From the NCBI RefSeq assembly GCF_023091865.1, contig NZ_JAHXDI010000003.1, positions 310,001-374,000 on the forward strand: DNA of 64,000 bases. The letters run 5' to 3'. The position numbers were made by a program, and so were the translations under genes. This DNA is from Chromohalobacter moromii. Lineage in GTDB: Bacteria; Pseudomonadota; Gammaproteobacteria; Pseudomonadales; Halomonadaceae. The notes under the pieces were generated by a model, which had not been told where the DNA came from, did no database searches, and saw nothing but the letters and a program-made list of their open reading frames with translations. Positions 46,992-56,314 of this stretch are shown piece after piece. The stretch's first letter is position 1, and every line of letters begins with the position of its first letter.

Positions 46992-47828
46992 ATGTCACCG
47001 CGTGCACTGTTTTTTGCCGCTAGCGTCTTCGGCCTCATGGCCCTGCAGACACCGGCCCAGGCGGACATCGATCCCCAGGAACTGGTCGAACCGATAGCCG
47101 AGTACAAGCTCTACGTACTCGATAATCTCGACCAATTCGTCAGCCATACCGAGAAATTTACCCAGGCCATCGAGGCCGGCGATCTGGAACGCGCCCAAGC
47201 GCTATACGCCCCGACACGGGTCTACTACGAACGCATCGAGCCGATCGCCGAGCTGTTCGCCGATCTCGATGCCAGCATCGACGCCCGCGAGGACGACTAC
47301 GAACACGGGGTCGAGGACCCCGACTTCACTGGTTTCCATCGGCTCGAATACGGCCTCTTCAAGGAACAGACCACCCAAGGGTTCACGCCCTACGCCAAAC
47401 AGTTGATGACGGACGTCAACGACCTCGAGGCACGCGTCCAGGATCTGACCTTTCCACCCGCGCAGGTCGTCGGCGGCGCCGCCGCACTGATGGAAGAAGT
47501 CGCCGCGACCAAGGTCAGCGGTGAGGAAGACCGCTATAGCCACACCGACCTGTGGGACTTCCAAGGTAATGTCGACGGCTCGCAGAAGATCTTCGAGCTG
47601 TTCAAACCGCTCGTCGCCGAACAAGACCCAGCCTTCGTCGAGCGTGTCGAAGAAAACTTCACCGCCGTCGAGGCCACGCTCGCACACTACCGGCGCGAGG
47701 CCGACAACCCCAAGGCCGGCTTCGTCAGCTACGAAAAGGTCAGCGAGACGGACCGGCGCGCCTTCGTCGGGCCGGTAACCGTACTTGCCGAGGACCTCGC
47801 GACCCTGCGCGGCAAGTTAGGTCTCTAA
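46992..47828 (+). CDS. EfeM-like M75/imelysin lipoprotein-less iron-uptake protein
   Basis: The 278-aa periplasmic protein starts MSPRALFFAASVFGLMALQTPAQA (signal peptide) and is a stand-alone M75 domain without cupredoxin. The metal motif is intact: GFHRLEYGL (His116, Glu119), and YSHTDLWDFQGNVDGSQKIF near the C-terminus. This is the EfeM type described in Pseudomonas. AAGGAGT lies 7 bases before the ATG; a longer frame overlaps efeB. It may supply the M75 function lost in EfeO here. A terminator hairpin follows. Confidence 0.88.
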   Translation: MSPRALFFAASVFGLMALQTPAQADIDPQELVEPIAEYKLYVLDNLDQFVSHTEKFTQAIEAGDLERAQALYAPTRVYYERIEPIAELFADLDASIDAREDDYEHGVEDPDFTGFHRLEYGLFKEQTTQGFTPYAKQLMTDVNDLEARVQDLTFPPAQVVGGAAALMEEVAATKVSGEEDRYSHTDLWDFQGNVDGSQKIFELFKPLVAEQDPAFVERVEENFTAVEATLAHYRREADNPKAGFVSYEKVSETDRRAFVGPVTVLAEDLATLRGKLGL

Positions 47829-47844
47829 AGCCCTGGCGATCACG

Positions 47845-47876
47845 CAACGGCGTCAGCAAACTAGCTGACGCCGTTG
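47845..47876. terminator. Bidirectional hairpin between efe operon and rlmJ
   Basis: CAACGGCGTCAGC and GCTGACGCCGTTG form a 13-bp stem around AAACTA between the convergent EfeM-like gene and rlmJ; no strong T-run on either side. Confidence 0.75.
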
Positions 47877-47889
47877 TCGTGTTGTCGTC

Positions 47890-48735
47890 TCACTCCGGCA
47901 CCCACCACTGCGACGCATGCGACGCTTCGTCCCCCAGGCAGCGTACGACGCGCGCCAGGCTGTCATCGAGCTGCGTATCCACCCCCCAGGGCGGGTTGAA
48001 GATCAGCATGCCGCTACCGTACATGCCATGCACGGCATCACCGGGCGGATGCAACAGCAACTCGCTGCGCCAGACCTTGCGTAACCCACTGCGCCGGACG
48101 GCATCGAGCAGGTCATGATGGCGCCCGCTGGGCAATAACGGATACCAGATCAAGACGATGGCGTGACGCACCTTGGCGGACACGGCCTGCAACGTCGTCG
48201 CGACGTCGACATATTCCTGCTTGATCTCGTAACTGGGATCGATGAGCACACAAAGGCGGGGCGTCGCAGGCGGCAACGAGGCACGCAGGCCAGCCAGTCC
48301 GTCTGCGTGGAAGCGTCGTGCCTGATCGGGCAGTGCTTGGGCGTCGAGATGGCTCGCCTCGCTCGGATGAAGCTCGTACAGATCGAGGCGATCCTGCACC
48401 CGACATGCCTGGGACAACCACCAGGGCGAGCCCGGATAGTGACTGAGTCGAGGCGCAGCCTGTACCGCACCAAGTTGCTCGCACCATGGGCCCAGCAGCG
48501 GATCGTCGGCAAGGCGCTCACGCGACGCCCAGAGACTCGCTACACCGTGGCGATACTCCTTTAGACGCTGCGTTTCCTCGGCATCGAGGGGATACAGTCC
48601 GCGGCCGGCATGCGTATCCACATACGTAACGGGAGAAGGTTTACGTAATAGATGGCGCAGAACGGCAAACATAGCGAGATGTTTGTGAACGTCGGCGAAA
48701 TTGCCGGCGTGGTAGGCGTGCTGATAGGCGAGCAT
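47890..48735 (-). CDS. rlmJ: 23S rRNA (adenine2030-N6)-methyltransferase RlmJ
   Basis: The 281-aa enzyme begins MLAYQHAYHAGNFADVHKHLAMFAVLRHLL, contains the SAM loop VDTHAGRGLYPL and the catalytic LIDPSYEIKQEY (the (D/N)PPY variant), as in E. coli RlmJ/YhiR (280 aa). It methylates a 23S rRNA adenine. It is convergent with the EfeM-like gene. Confidence 0.95.
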   Translation of the reverse strand: MLAYQHAYHAGNFADVHKHLAMFAVLRHLLRKPSPVTYVDTHAGRGLYPLDAEETQRLKEYRHGVASLWASRERLADDPLLGPWCEQLGAVQAAPRLSHYPGSPWWLSQACRVQDRLDLYELHPSEASHLDAQALPDQARRFHADGLAGLRASLPPATPRLCVLIDPSYEIKQEYVDVATTLQAVSAKVRHAIVLIWYPLLPSGRHHDLLDAVRRSGLRKVWRSELLLHPPGDAVHGMYGSGMLIFNPPWGVDTQLDDSLARVVRCLGDEASHASQWWVPE

Positions 48736-48843
48736 GAAAGGTACCGAAACGACGTGAAGCGCGGAGGAAGCCCACGTCAGGGGCGCGGATGAACCTGGCA
48801 GGCCAGGCCGGCGTGAACCGACCTGGCATGCTGCCTTGGTCGC

Positions 48844-49524
48844 TTAGCTCTGCTGAGTGACAGGCGTCAACGTGATTTCGACACGCCGATTCTGGGCACG
48901 GCCGCTTTCAGTATCATTGCTGGCGACCGGCTGGCTTTCGCCGTAGCCGACCGTAGCGATACGGTTGCCAGAGATACCTCCCTGGCCGAGATAGTCGGCC
49001 ACGGACTGCGCGCGACGCTCCGACAGGCGCTGGTTGTAGTCGGCGCTACCGGTGCTGTCGGTATAGCCTGCCACGTTGATCCGTGTCTTGGGATACTCGC
49101 GCATGACGGCGGTGGCATCGTTGAGTGCCTGACGAGCGGGCGTCCGCAGCTCGCTGGAGTCGACCGCGAAGGTCACGCTGCTGGGCATGTTGAGGACGAT
49201 GTTGTCGCCCTGACGATCGACCCCGATACCGGTCCCGTCGAGATCCTTGCGCAGCTTTTCTTCTTGCGCATCCATGTAGGCACCCACACCGCCGCCGATG
49301 GCTGCCCCGGCAGTCGCCCCGATCAACGCACGGTCACGGGTGCTGCTGCTGCCGTCCCCGGTCAGTGCTCCGGCAATTGCGCCCACCGCGGCACCGATGC
49401 CCGCACCACCGAGTGTCTTGCCGTGGTCGCTCTGTTGGCCGCCGGTTTGCGCATCGTTGCTTGCACACCCCGTGACACCAATCGCCAGAGCCAGTGGAAT
49501 CGCCATCCATATCGAGCGTTGCAT
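48844..49524 (-). CDS. OmpA-type peptidoglycan-binding outer membrane lipoprotein (YiaD-like)
   Basis: The 226-aa protein has a lipoprotein signal (MAIPLALAIGVTGC, Cys21 lipobox), a glycine-rich segment with two GAAxGA repeats (about 40-90, glycine zipper, probably membrane-associated) and a C-terminal OmpA domain (VTFAVDSSELRTPARQAL, GYTDSTGSADYNQRLSERRAQSVADYL). It anchors the outer membrane to peptidoglycan. The ATG at 49524 is preceded by AGGA; an upstream extension adds no signal-like sequence. Confidence 0.9.
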   Translation of the reverse strand: MQRSIWMAIPLALAIGVTGCASNDAQTGGQQSDHGKTLGGAGIGAAVGAIAGALTGDGSSSTRDRALIGATAGAAIGGGVGAYMDAQEEKLRKDLDGTGIGVDRQGDNIVLNMPSSVTFAVDSSELRTPARQALNDATAVMREYPKTRINVAGYTDSTGSADYNQRLSERRAQSVADYLGQGGISGNRIATVGYGESQPVASNDTESGRAQNRRVEITLTPVTQQS

Positions 49525-49577
49525 GCGTCCTTTCTCCTTTGCTGTGATGCGTTTCGTAAAACGTTCTAGCATTCCTG

Positions 49578-50762
49578 CTATCGAAACGTTGGCCCCTGCT
49601 CATCGCAAAGCGCGAGCAGGTCGTTCAAGAATAACAGTCCATGAGGCGATGCCTGTAGACGCTGCGCCGGGTCGCGCAGCAATCCCTTGGCCTGGGCCTC
49701 TTCCAGTCGGGCGTCGAGCAGTGTATCAGGCTGGCCGCTCCGCTCGCGCCAATAATGTCGCGGCACGCCCTCGGTGAGACGCAGGGCATTCATCAAAAAC
49801 TCCAGCGGCAAATCCGGCGTTTCGAGAGCGCGACGCCCGGCGACGAAACCGCGTGGATCCTGTGCGCGCCGCAGATAGGCTTCCGGCTGACGCACCTTCC
49901 AGCGTCGTTCGATGGCCAGGCTGCCATCGGGCTGCCACGCACTCAACTTGCCGTGCGCCCCGGCCCCGATGCCGAGATAGTCGCCGAACGTCCAGTAGTT
50001 GAGGTTGTGGCGCGCCTGGCGATCGGGACGCGTGTAGGCGGAAATCTCGTAGCGTTGATAACCGGCAGCCTCGAGCCGCGCATGCCCAGCCTCCTGGATA
50101 TCGCACAGAACGTCCTCATCGGGTAAGCACGGGGGCTGAGAGTAGAACTCGGTATTGGGCTCGAGCGTGAGCTGATACCAGGAGATATGTTCGGGCGCCA
50201 ATGCCAGCGCCCGATCGATATCTGCCAGGGCATCTTCCACGCCCTGCTCGGGAAGCCCGTGCATCAGATCGAGGTTGATGTTCTCGAACCCCGCCGCGCG
50301 CGCGTTGCGCAATGCCTGGGCGGCTTCATCGCCGCCATGAATGCGCCCCAGCCGCTCGAGCTGGCGAGACTGGAAACTCTGCACCCCCAGCGACAGGCGG
50401 TTGATGCCGGCCTCGCGATAGGCCGCGAAGCGGTCGTGTTCCACGGCCCCGGGATTGGCTTCGAGAGTGATCTCGATATCCGAGGCGAACGGTAAACGTG
50501 CCTCTATCGCCTGCAACAGACGCCGATACGCCGCGCCGCTCAGCAGGCTGGGCGTGCCACCGCCGATGAAGATGCTCACCAGCTCGCGGCCGCTGGCCAA
50601 CGCCAACTCCGCGTCCAGATCGTCGAGCAGGGCATCGACATAAGCGCGTTCGGGCAGCGTGCGATCATGGCCCACGCCATGCGAGTTGAAATCGCAATAT
50701 GGGCATTTGCGCACGCACCAGGGCACATGCACATAGAGCGACAAGGGAGGCAGAGTCGTCAT
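49578..50762 (-). CDS. hemW: Radical SAM family heme chaperone HemW
   Basis: The 394-aa radical SAM protein has [20 protein letters not shown] with the CxxxCxxC cluster and [19 protein letters not shown], plus a C-terminal HemW domain ([19 protein letters not shown]). It inserts heme into respiratory proteins. The start overlaps the rdgB stop (ATGA), so rdgB-hemW are coupled, an E. coli-like arrangement. The longer frame to 50999 lies inside rdgB. Confidence 0.94.
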   Translation of the reverse strand: MTTLPPLSLYVHVPWCVRKCPYCDFNSHGVGHDRTLPERAYVDALLDDLDAELALASGRELVSIFIGGGTPSLLSGAAYRRLLQAIEARLPFASDIEITLEANPGAVEHDRFAAYREAGINRLSLGVQSFQSRQLERLGRIHGGDEAAQALRNARAAGFENINLDLMHGLPEQGVEDALADIDRALALAPEHISWYQLTLEPNTEFYSQPPCLPDEDVLCDIQEAGHARLEAAGYQRYEISAYTRPDRQARHNLNYWTFGDYLGIGAGAHGKLSAWQPDGSLAIERRWKVRQPEAYLRRAQDPRGFVAGRRALETPDLPLEFLMNALRLTEGVPRHYWRERSGQPDTLLDARLEEAQAKGLLRDPAQRLQASPHGLLFLNDLLALCDEQGPTFR

Positions 50763-51367
50763 GAGTCGGCGGACAATTGGGCAAGCAGCGCGGTCATGGC
50801 ACGCCCCCGATGGCTGAGTCGGTTCTTGTCCTCGGCGGGTAGCTCCGCGGCACTCATGCCGCGTTCTGGCACCCAGAAGAGCGAATCGTAGCCGAAACCT
50901 CCTTCGCCCCGCGGATGCGCCAGGATTTCCCCTTCCCAGGCACATTGCACGATATGCGGCACGGGATCCTCGGCGTGACGCAAGTACACCAGTACGCACC
51001 AGAACCGCGCGGTGCGTTGTCCTTCCGGCACCGCATCGAGCGTTTCCAGGAGCTTGCGGTTATTGGCGGCATCATCCTTGGGTTCGCCTGCAAAACGCGC
51101 CGAGTAAATCCCCGGCGCGCCATACAAGGCGTCGACATCCAGTCCCGAGTCGTCGGCGAGCGCGGGACATCCGCTAACTCGCGCCGCTTCGCGGGCCTTG
51201 AGCAGGGCGTTCTCGACGAAGGTCAGGCCGGTTTCCTCGACCTCGGTCACGGCGAAGTCGTGCTGCGGGCGCACCTCAAGGCCCAAGGGGCTCAGCAAGT
51301 GCTGGAATTCACGCAACTTGCCGGCATTGCCGCTGGCCAGCACCAGGGTCTTTCGATCCGCCATCAT
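50759..51367 (-). CDS. rdgB: dITP/XTP pyrophosphatase RdgB
   Basis: The 202-aa house-cleaning enzyme hydrolyses dITP, XTP and [67 protein letters not shown] and [35 protein letters not shown] are its motifs. Strong AAGGAGGAAGC precedes the first of two ATGs. The AT-rich spacer and CsgD-like gene are divergent from it. Confidence 0.95.
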   Translation of the reverse strand: MMADRKTLVLASGNAGKLREFQHLLSPLGLEVRPQHDFAVTEVEETGLTFVENALLKAREAARVSGCPALADDSGLDVDALYGAPGIYSARFAGEPKDDAANNRKLLETLDAVPEGQRTARFWCVLVYLRHAEDPVPHIVQCAWEGEILAHPRGEGGFGYDSLFWVPERGMSAAELPAEDKNRLSHRGRAMTALLAQLSADS

Positions 51368-51724
51368 GCTTCCTCCTTATCGTTCGGTCACTCATTCTAC
51401 GGACCGCTCTACGGTCGGGAAACCACTCTGACCGTTAATTAATATATCTTTTAAAACAATATGTTAATGACGTAAATGAAATTTCTCATACTTTTGAGTC
51501 ACTATTTGCCTAATATAAATGAGCGGCATGACTGAAATTTCTCTGCCCCCACCCACGCCGTGCTCATCGGAATACTTGCGAGCCCCATCCAACCACTTGA
51601 TGCGACTATAAAATTAATAAAAGTTATAAAATATAAAGATTATATTCTTTTAAGTTTTAAGATACCGGGATTACTGTCTATTTACAAAAGGCGTGTCTCG
51701 GATAAGGCTTGAAGGCAATTCGGC
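51368..51724. other. AT-rich intergenic region upstream of the CsgD-like gene
   Basis: About 280 bases (51440-51720) are strikingly AT-rich compared with the flanking GC-rich genes, with AATTAATATATC and ATAAAATTAATAAAAG stretches. No gene or strong sigma70 promoter is obvious. It presumably holds the control region of the CsgD-like gene and possibly binding sites of nucleoid proteins. Confidence 0.5.
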
Positions 51725-52477
51725 ATGAAACCGGCCATGAGAAAGTCGGGAGATGCCACTGATAATGGCTCACACAACACCGGGATGAAACGCATGAGCA
51801 TGGACAATACAAGGGTTCTGATGGTCACTGACTGCAATCCGCAGTCGCAGCTGTTCATCGATTACATTCGCCAGCAGCTCGATTGCCAGGTCTCGGCGCT
51901 GAGCACCCAAGAAAGCTTCGAGCCGCCCACGGATTGCAAGGTCGTGGTATTGCTGGATGCCGACCATGTCGACGAAAACTGCATGCATCTATGGAACAGC
52001 CGCGCCAGTGAAAGCCCGGAGATGATCCTCGCGGCCTTCAACCTGCGTGACGATGAGCATGCGGCGGAACTTCTGATCAGCCTGCATCTGCAGGGCGTCT
52101 TTTATCGCCAGGACAATCTGCTGCTGATCTGCAAGGGGATCGCCAAGCTTCTCGAAGGCGATCTGTGGATGTCACGCAACCTCATGACACGTCTGATCGA
52201 TTTCTATCGCCGCCAACAGCTCAACGCGTATCGTCCGGTATGTGGCTTGACCCACCGCGAGCTGGAAATCATCGGCCTGCTGGGCACCGGCGCGTCCAAC
52301 ACCGAAATCGCCGATCAGCTCTTCGTCAGCGAGCATACCGTCAAGTCGCATCTTTACAACATCTTCCGCAAGATCAAGGTTCACAACCGTATTCAGGCCA
52401 TGAACTGGGCACGCCAGAACCTCGGTGCCCCCCCTATGGTCTCGCTGCGCAGCCCCCGCAAGGCGCGCACGTCATGA
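51725..52477 (+). CDS. LuxR/CsgD-family transcriptional regulator
   Basis: The 250-aa protein has an N-terminal region like CsgD (degenerate receiver, ~30-145) and a C-terminal LuxR-type HTH (LTHRELEIIGLLGTGASNTEIADQLFVSEHTVKSHLYNIFRKIKVHNRIQAMNWA, ~177-232), the CsgD signature. CsgD-type factors control curli and exopolysaccharide biofilm genes. The start is uncertain: ATGs at 51725, 51785 and 51800 are in frame; GAAGG lies 10 bases before the first. It is preceded by a long AT-rich spacer and stands alone. Confidence 0.8.
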   Translation: MKPAMRKSGDATDNGSHNTGMKRMSMDNTRVLMVTDCNPQSQLFIDYIRQQLDCQVSALSTQESFEPPTDCKVVVLLDADHVDENCMHLWNSRASESPEMILAAFNLRDDEHAAELLISLHLQGVFYRQDNLLLICKGIAKLLEGDLWMSRNLMTRLIDFYRRQQLNAYRPVCGLTHRELEIIGLLGTGASNTEIADQLFVSEHTVKSHLYNIFRKIKVHNRIQAMNWARQNLGAPPMVSLRSPRKARTS

Positions 52478-52492
52478 CCCGACGGTATCGAC

Positions 52493-52523
52493 AAAAAAAG
52501 CGCCGCTCCCAAAAGAGCGGCGC
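52493..52523 (-). terminator. Rho-independent terminator of the kinase/ATPase gene
   Basis: On the minus strand GCGCCGCTC and GAGCGGCGC pair around a TTTTGG loop and are followed by seven T residues. It serves the leftward gene ending at 52648. Confidence 0.85.
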
Positions 52524-52647
52524 AATGTCACGAGATTCACATCGCCCACACGACATGCGGCAACGTGACGACCCTAACCACTCCTTTAGCATAAAGGGGG
52601 GACATGACAGGCCCATGACGCCGCCGCTACATGGCGACGACGGCGTC

Positions 52648-54255
52648 TCAATTGAGCTGGATACGCTCTTGAATCATCGACACTAGGGTGCGATTGGCAT
52701 CCGGTGCCGTGGTATCGAGATGGACCAGATGACTCAGCTCATCATCGGCGAAGGGTTCGAAACGTGCCAGCTGGTTTTCGAGTACCTCGAGCCCCGCTTC
52801 GGAGGGATCCCCACCGCGCTGGGCACGCCTTTCGATGCGCGCGCGCAGGGTCGCTTCATCCGCTTCGAAACTCACCAGCAACACCGGCAACCCGCGACGT
52901 TCGGCTTCGAAGCACAGTTGCGTGCGCTGAGCGCGTGTCAAGCAGGTGGCATCGACACACGCCGGCAGCCCTGATTCCAGCAAGATCCCCGCCAGCTCCG
53001 CGAGGCGAGCATAGGTACGTACAGTGGCCTGAGAGGTATAGATATCGGCACCATCGGCGGTGCTGGCCTGGGCCTCAAAGCCGTACAGGCGCTTGCGTTC
53101 GATGTCGGAGCGCACTCGCACACCGCCCAGCCTTTGCACCATCTCACCGGTGAAACGGCTCTTGCCACTACCCGAGACCCCCACGCCAACGATCAGATAC
53201 GGGAAACGAAACTCGCTGTAACGCTCGGCCAAAGCAATGTAATGCTGGTACTCAGCGTACACTTCCTGGCGTTCGTCAGGCGTCAATTGCGGTTGATGGT
53301 AATGCAGCATCGCCACCTTGGCCCGCACCAGCGCCCGATAAAGCTTGTAATAGGCAAGCAGGCGCACCAGCTCGTAATCGCCGGAGAGTTCCAGGTAGCG
53401 ATTGAGCACATGATTGGCGAAGGCCTGTTCACCGCGCGCCTCGAGATCCATCAACAAGAACGCCAGCTCGCAGCCGACATCGTTCCAGCGCAGTTCGGCG
53501 TTGAACTCCAGGCCGTCGAAGAGCAGCGCGCGGCCTTCGAAATGCACCGCGTTGCCAAGGTGAATGTCACCGTGGATCTCGCGCACGTAGCCTTCGCGCC
53601 AGCGCCGCTCGAACTCATGCTCGAGTCGCGCGAAGCTGTCCAGGCTCCACGTCTCGAGTCGCGAGAGGCGTTCGCGTGCCTGGGTGTCGTCGAGCCGCGC
53701 CTCGATCAGGCGAAACTCGCGGTCCAAGGTGCGGCGCACGGTATCCGGCGACCCCAACGGACTATCGCCGCTGATACGCGGCGCGTCTTCGTGAAATGCC
53801 ACCAACTGATCGACGAGGTCGTCGAGCAGCTCCACCGAAAGCTCACCGCTAACTTGCAGGGTGCTGAACAGGTGGCGGTTGCTGAACTGGCGCATCTTGA
53901 CGGCATATTCGAACGGCGTGCCACTGCCATCCAGTCGCGGCGCCTCGGGCGTACCGCTGATGGGCACCGTCTCCAGATACAGCGCCGGGGCTAGCCGCCG
54001 ATTGAGACGCACTTCCTGCTCGCAGAGCCGACGCCGCTTTTCGAGAGTCGAAAAGTCCAGAAAGCTACCGAAATCCAGCGGCTTCTTGATCTTGTAGGCA
54101 TAGTCGCCAGTGAGGATGACCCAGGAAATATGGGTCTCGAACACCTCGATCTCCCCGACCGAGTGTCCAAATTCCTTGCCTTGGCGCAATGCCTCGATCA
54201 ATACCTGGCTCACTGAGCGTTCTCCCGCATCCTGTCGTTGCATTGCATCGTTCAC
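52648..54255 (-). CDS. APH-like kinase / P-loop ATPase fusion protein
   Basis: Residues ~30-340 resemble an aminoglycoside phosphotransferase-type kinase: REIHGDIHLGNAVHF (catalytic loop HGDxHxxN) and LLFDGLEFNAELRWNDVGCELAFLLMDLE. Residues ~355-535 are a P-loop domain with VGVGVSGSGKSRFT (Walker A) and an Arg-rich nucleotide-kinase-like part. This fusion family is widespread but functionally uncharacterised; it is not evidence of antibiotic resistance. The substrate is unknown. It overlaps no neighbour and has its own terminator; hemL lies 8 bases upstream, so the two may be cotranscribed. Confidence 0.82.
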   Translation of the reverse strand: MNDAMQRQDAGERSVSQVLIEALRQGKEFGHSVGEIEVFETHISWVILTGDYAYKIKKPLDFGSFLDFSTLEKRRRLCEQEVRLNRRLAPALYLETVPISGTPEAPRLDGSGTPFEYAVKMRQFSNRHLFSTLQVSGELSVELLDDLVDQLVAFHEDAPRISGDSPLGSPDTVRRTLDREFRLIEARLDDTQARERLSRLETWSLDSFARLEHEFERRWREGYVREIHGDIHLGNAVHFEGRALLFDGLEFNAELRWNDVGCELAFLLMDLEARGEQAFANHVLNRYLELSGDYELVRLLAYYKLYRALVRAKVAMLHYHQPQLTPDERQEVYAEYQHYIALAERYSEFRFPYLIVGVGVSGSGKSRFTGEMVQRLGGVRVRSDIERKRLYGFEAQASTADGADIYTSQATVRTYARLAELAGILLESGLPACVDATCLTRAQRTQLCFEAERRGLPVLLVSFEADEATLRARIERRAQRGGDPSEAGLEVLENQLARFEPFADDELSHLVHLDTTAPDANRTLVSMIQERIQLN

Positions 54256-54263
54256 CCGCTATA

Positions 54264-55553
54264 TCAGGCCTGTCCCAGTGTCGCCAGTACCCGTTCGGCG
54301 GCATCCAGGGTCGTCTGGATATCGGCTGCCGTGTGTGCGCTCGACATGAAACCTGCCTCGAACGGCGAAGGTGCCAGATACACGCCTTCTTCAAGCATAC
54401 CCAGGAAGAAGCGCCGGAAGGTATCCGCATCGCAGGCAGTGGCCTGAGCGAAATTATCGACACGCCGCTGGGCCGTGAAGAAAACGCCGAACATGCCGCC
54501 CGCACGCTGGGTGATCAAATCCACGCCAGCCGCGTCCGCTCGGGCTTCCAGACCATCGCACAGTGTCGTCACGCGTTCGCCGAGCGTATCGTGGAAGCCC
54601 GGTTCACGAATCTTTTCGAGCAGTGCGATCCCCGCGGCCATGGCCAGTGGATTGCCAGCCAGCGTACCCGCCTGGTAGATCGGTCCTAAAGGCGATACTT
54701 GCTCCATCAGCTCGCGCGTCCCGCCGAAAGCGCCGACCGGCATGCCACCACCGACGATCTTGCCCAGGCACGTAAGATCCGGAGTCACACCGAAATGCGC
54801 CTGAGCCCCACCCAGCGCCACGCGAAAACCGGTCATCACCTCATCGAAGATCAGCACGCTGCCATGCTCATCGCAGATCTCGCGCAGGCCCTTGAGGAAA
54901 TCAGGCTGCGGCGGGATGCAATTCATGTTGCCCGCTACCGGCTCGACGATGATGCCGGCGATCTCGTCACCCAGCTCGGCGAAACACGCGCGTACCGCCT
55001 CGAGATCGTTATAGGGCAACGTCACGGTATGCTCGGCGAGGGACGCCGGCACGCCGGGCGAGCTGGGCTCGCCATGGGTCAGCGCGCCGGAACCGGCCTT
55101 GACCAGCAACGAGTCGGAATGACCGTGATAATTACCCTCGAACTTGACGATCTTGTCGCGCCCGGTATGACCGCGCGCCAGGCGAATCGCCGACATGGTG
55201 GCCTCGGTGCCCGAGTTGACCATGCGCACCATGTCGATGGACGGCATGATGTCGCAGATCAGCTCGGCCATGCGCGTTTCGATGGCGGTCGGCGTGCCGA
55301 AGGACAACCCATCGTCGAGTCGCGCGCGTACCGCGCCCAGCACATCGGGATCCGCGTGGCCAGTGATCAACGGTCCCCAGGAACCGACATAATCGATGTA
55401 GCGCTGGCCTTCGACATCGTAGAGATAAGCGCCCTGGGCACGTTCCACGAATACCGGGGCACGTTCCATGCCCTTGAAGGCGCGCACGGGTGAGTTCACA
55501 CCGCCGGGGATGTGACGGCAAGCCTGCTCGAAGAGTTGTGCGGACGTGGTCAT
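54264..55553 (-). CDS. hemL: Glutamate-1-semialdehyde 2,1-aminomutase HemL
   Basis: The 429-aa PLP enzyme makes 5-aminolevulinate for heme. [47 protein letters not shown] and [16 protein letters not shown] (PLP lysine in LGK) are conserved. Length matches the family (E. coli 426). Two DnaA-box sequences lie upstream at 55603-55656. It is close to thiE, thiD and hemJ. Confidence 0.95.
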   Translation of the reverse strand: MTTSAQLFEQACRHIPGGVNSPVRAFKGMERAPVFVERAQGAYLYDVEGQRYIDYVGSWGPLITGHADPDVLGAVRARLDDGLSFGTPTAIETRMAELICDIMPSIDMVRMVNSGTEATMSAIRLARGHTGRDKIVKFEGNYHGHSDSLLVKAGSGALTHGEPSSPGVPASLAEHTVTLPYNDLEAVRACFAELGDEIAGIIVEPVAGNMNCIPPQPDFLKGLREICDEHGSVLIFDEVMTGFRVALGGAQAHFGVTPDLTCLGKIVGGGMPVGAFGGTRELMEQVSPLGPIYQAGTLAGNPLAMAAGIALLEKIREPGFHDTLGERVTTLCDGLEARADAAGVDLITQRAGGMFGVFFTAQRRVDNFAQATACDADTFRRFFLGMLEEGVYLAPSPFEAGFMSSAHTAADIQTTLDAAERVLATLGQA

Positions 55554-55602
55554 GACTTCCTCTGGCTGTGTTTGGCTAAAATAACGTGTCGCTGAAAGAA
55601 AG

Positions 55603-55656
55603 TGTGGATAAATCTCTGGACAGGTCGAACAACTCTCCGCTCGAACCTGTGGATAA
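55603..55656 (-). promoter_or_regulatory. Pair of DnaA boxes upstream of hemL
   Basis: TGTGGATAA occurs at 55603-55611 and 55648-55656 (TTATCCACA on the minus strand), both perfect and in the same orientation, 45 bases apart, within the 104-base hemL-thiE spacer. Confidence 0.7.
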
Positions 55657-55657
55657 T

Positions 55658-56314
55658 TCAGTGGCGCGCCACCTCGGTGAGACTTGCCTGCAGTCCCTTG
55701 ATGGCAATGGAAGGGTCGTCAGCGCCGAAGACCGCATGCACCGTGGCCAGCAACTCCGCGCCAGCCTCCCTGGCTAGACGCATAGTGTGGACGTCGAGTC
55801 CGCCGATCGCCACACGCGGCAGGCCGAAACGCGCTGCATCGCCGAGCAGCGTCAAGGGCGCCGGTGGCGCCTCGGGCTTGGTGCGCGAAGCGAAGAAACG
55901 CCCGAAAGCCAGGTAACTGGCCCCTTCGGCCGCCGCGCGCTCAGCCAGATCCAAGCGCGCATGGCAGGTCGCGCCGATGATCGCTGCGGGCCCCAGGGCC
56001 TCGCGCGCGGCATCCAACGCGCCATCCTGCTGCCCCAGATGCACCCCGATAAGGGGGCCGAAACGCGCGCTCAGTCGCACCGCCAGGGCGATATCGTCAT
56101 TGACGATCAGCGGAACCCCGGCATCGTGACAATATCCCGCCAAGGTCGCGGCCTGGCGCCAGCGTTTATCGGCATCCGCCGACTTGTCCCGGTACTGCAG
56201 CAACGCTGGACGCGCGCTCAAGGCGCGCTCGCAAGCCGCGAACAAACGCTCATCATCCGGCAGCAGCGTCGCATCGGTAATGGCGTAAATGCCTTGCGTC
56301 CAATCCGCCGTCAT
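55658..56314 (-). CDS. thiE: Thiamine-phosphate synthase ThiE
   Basis: The 218-aa TIM-barrel enzyme joins HMP-PP and the thiazole phosphate. [46 protein letters not shown] and [17 protein letters not shown] and [10 protein letters not shown] are typical loops. The start is the ATG overlapping the thiD stop (ATGA); a longer frame exists but starts inside thiD. Confidence 0.93.
   Translation of the reverse strand: MTADWTQGIYAITDATLLPDDERLFAACERALSARPALLQYRDKSADADKRWRQAATLAGYCHDAGVPLIVNDDIALAVRLSARFGPLIGVHLGQQDGALDAAREALGPAAIIGATCHARLDLAERAAAEGASYLAFGRFFASRTKPEAPPAPLTLLGDAARFGLPRVAIGGLDVHTMRLAREAGAELLATVHAVFGADDPSIAIKGLQASLTEVARH

Noticed and set aside
52648-54255. Aminoglycoside resistance gene
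   Set aside because: Only the kinase loop resembles aminoglycoside phosphotransferases; the fusion with a P-loop domain is a different, chromosomal family without shown drug activity.
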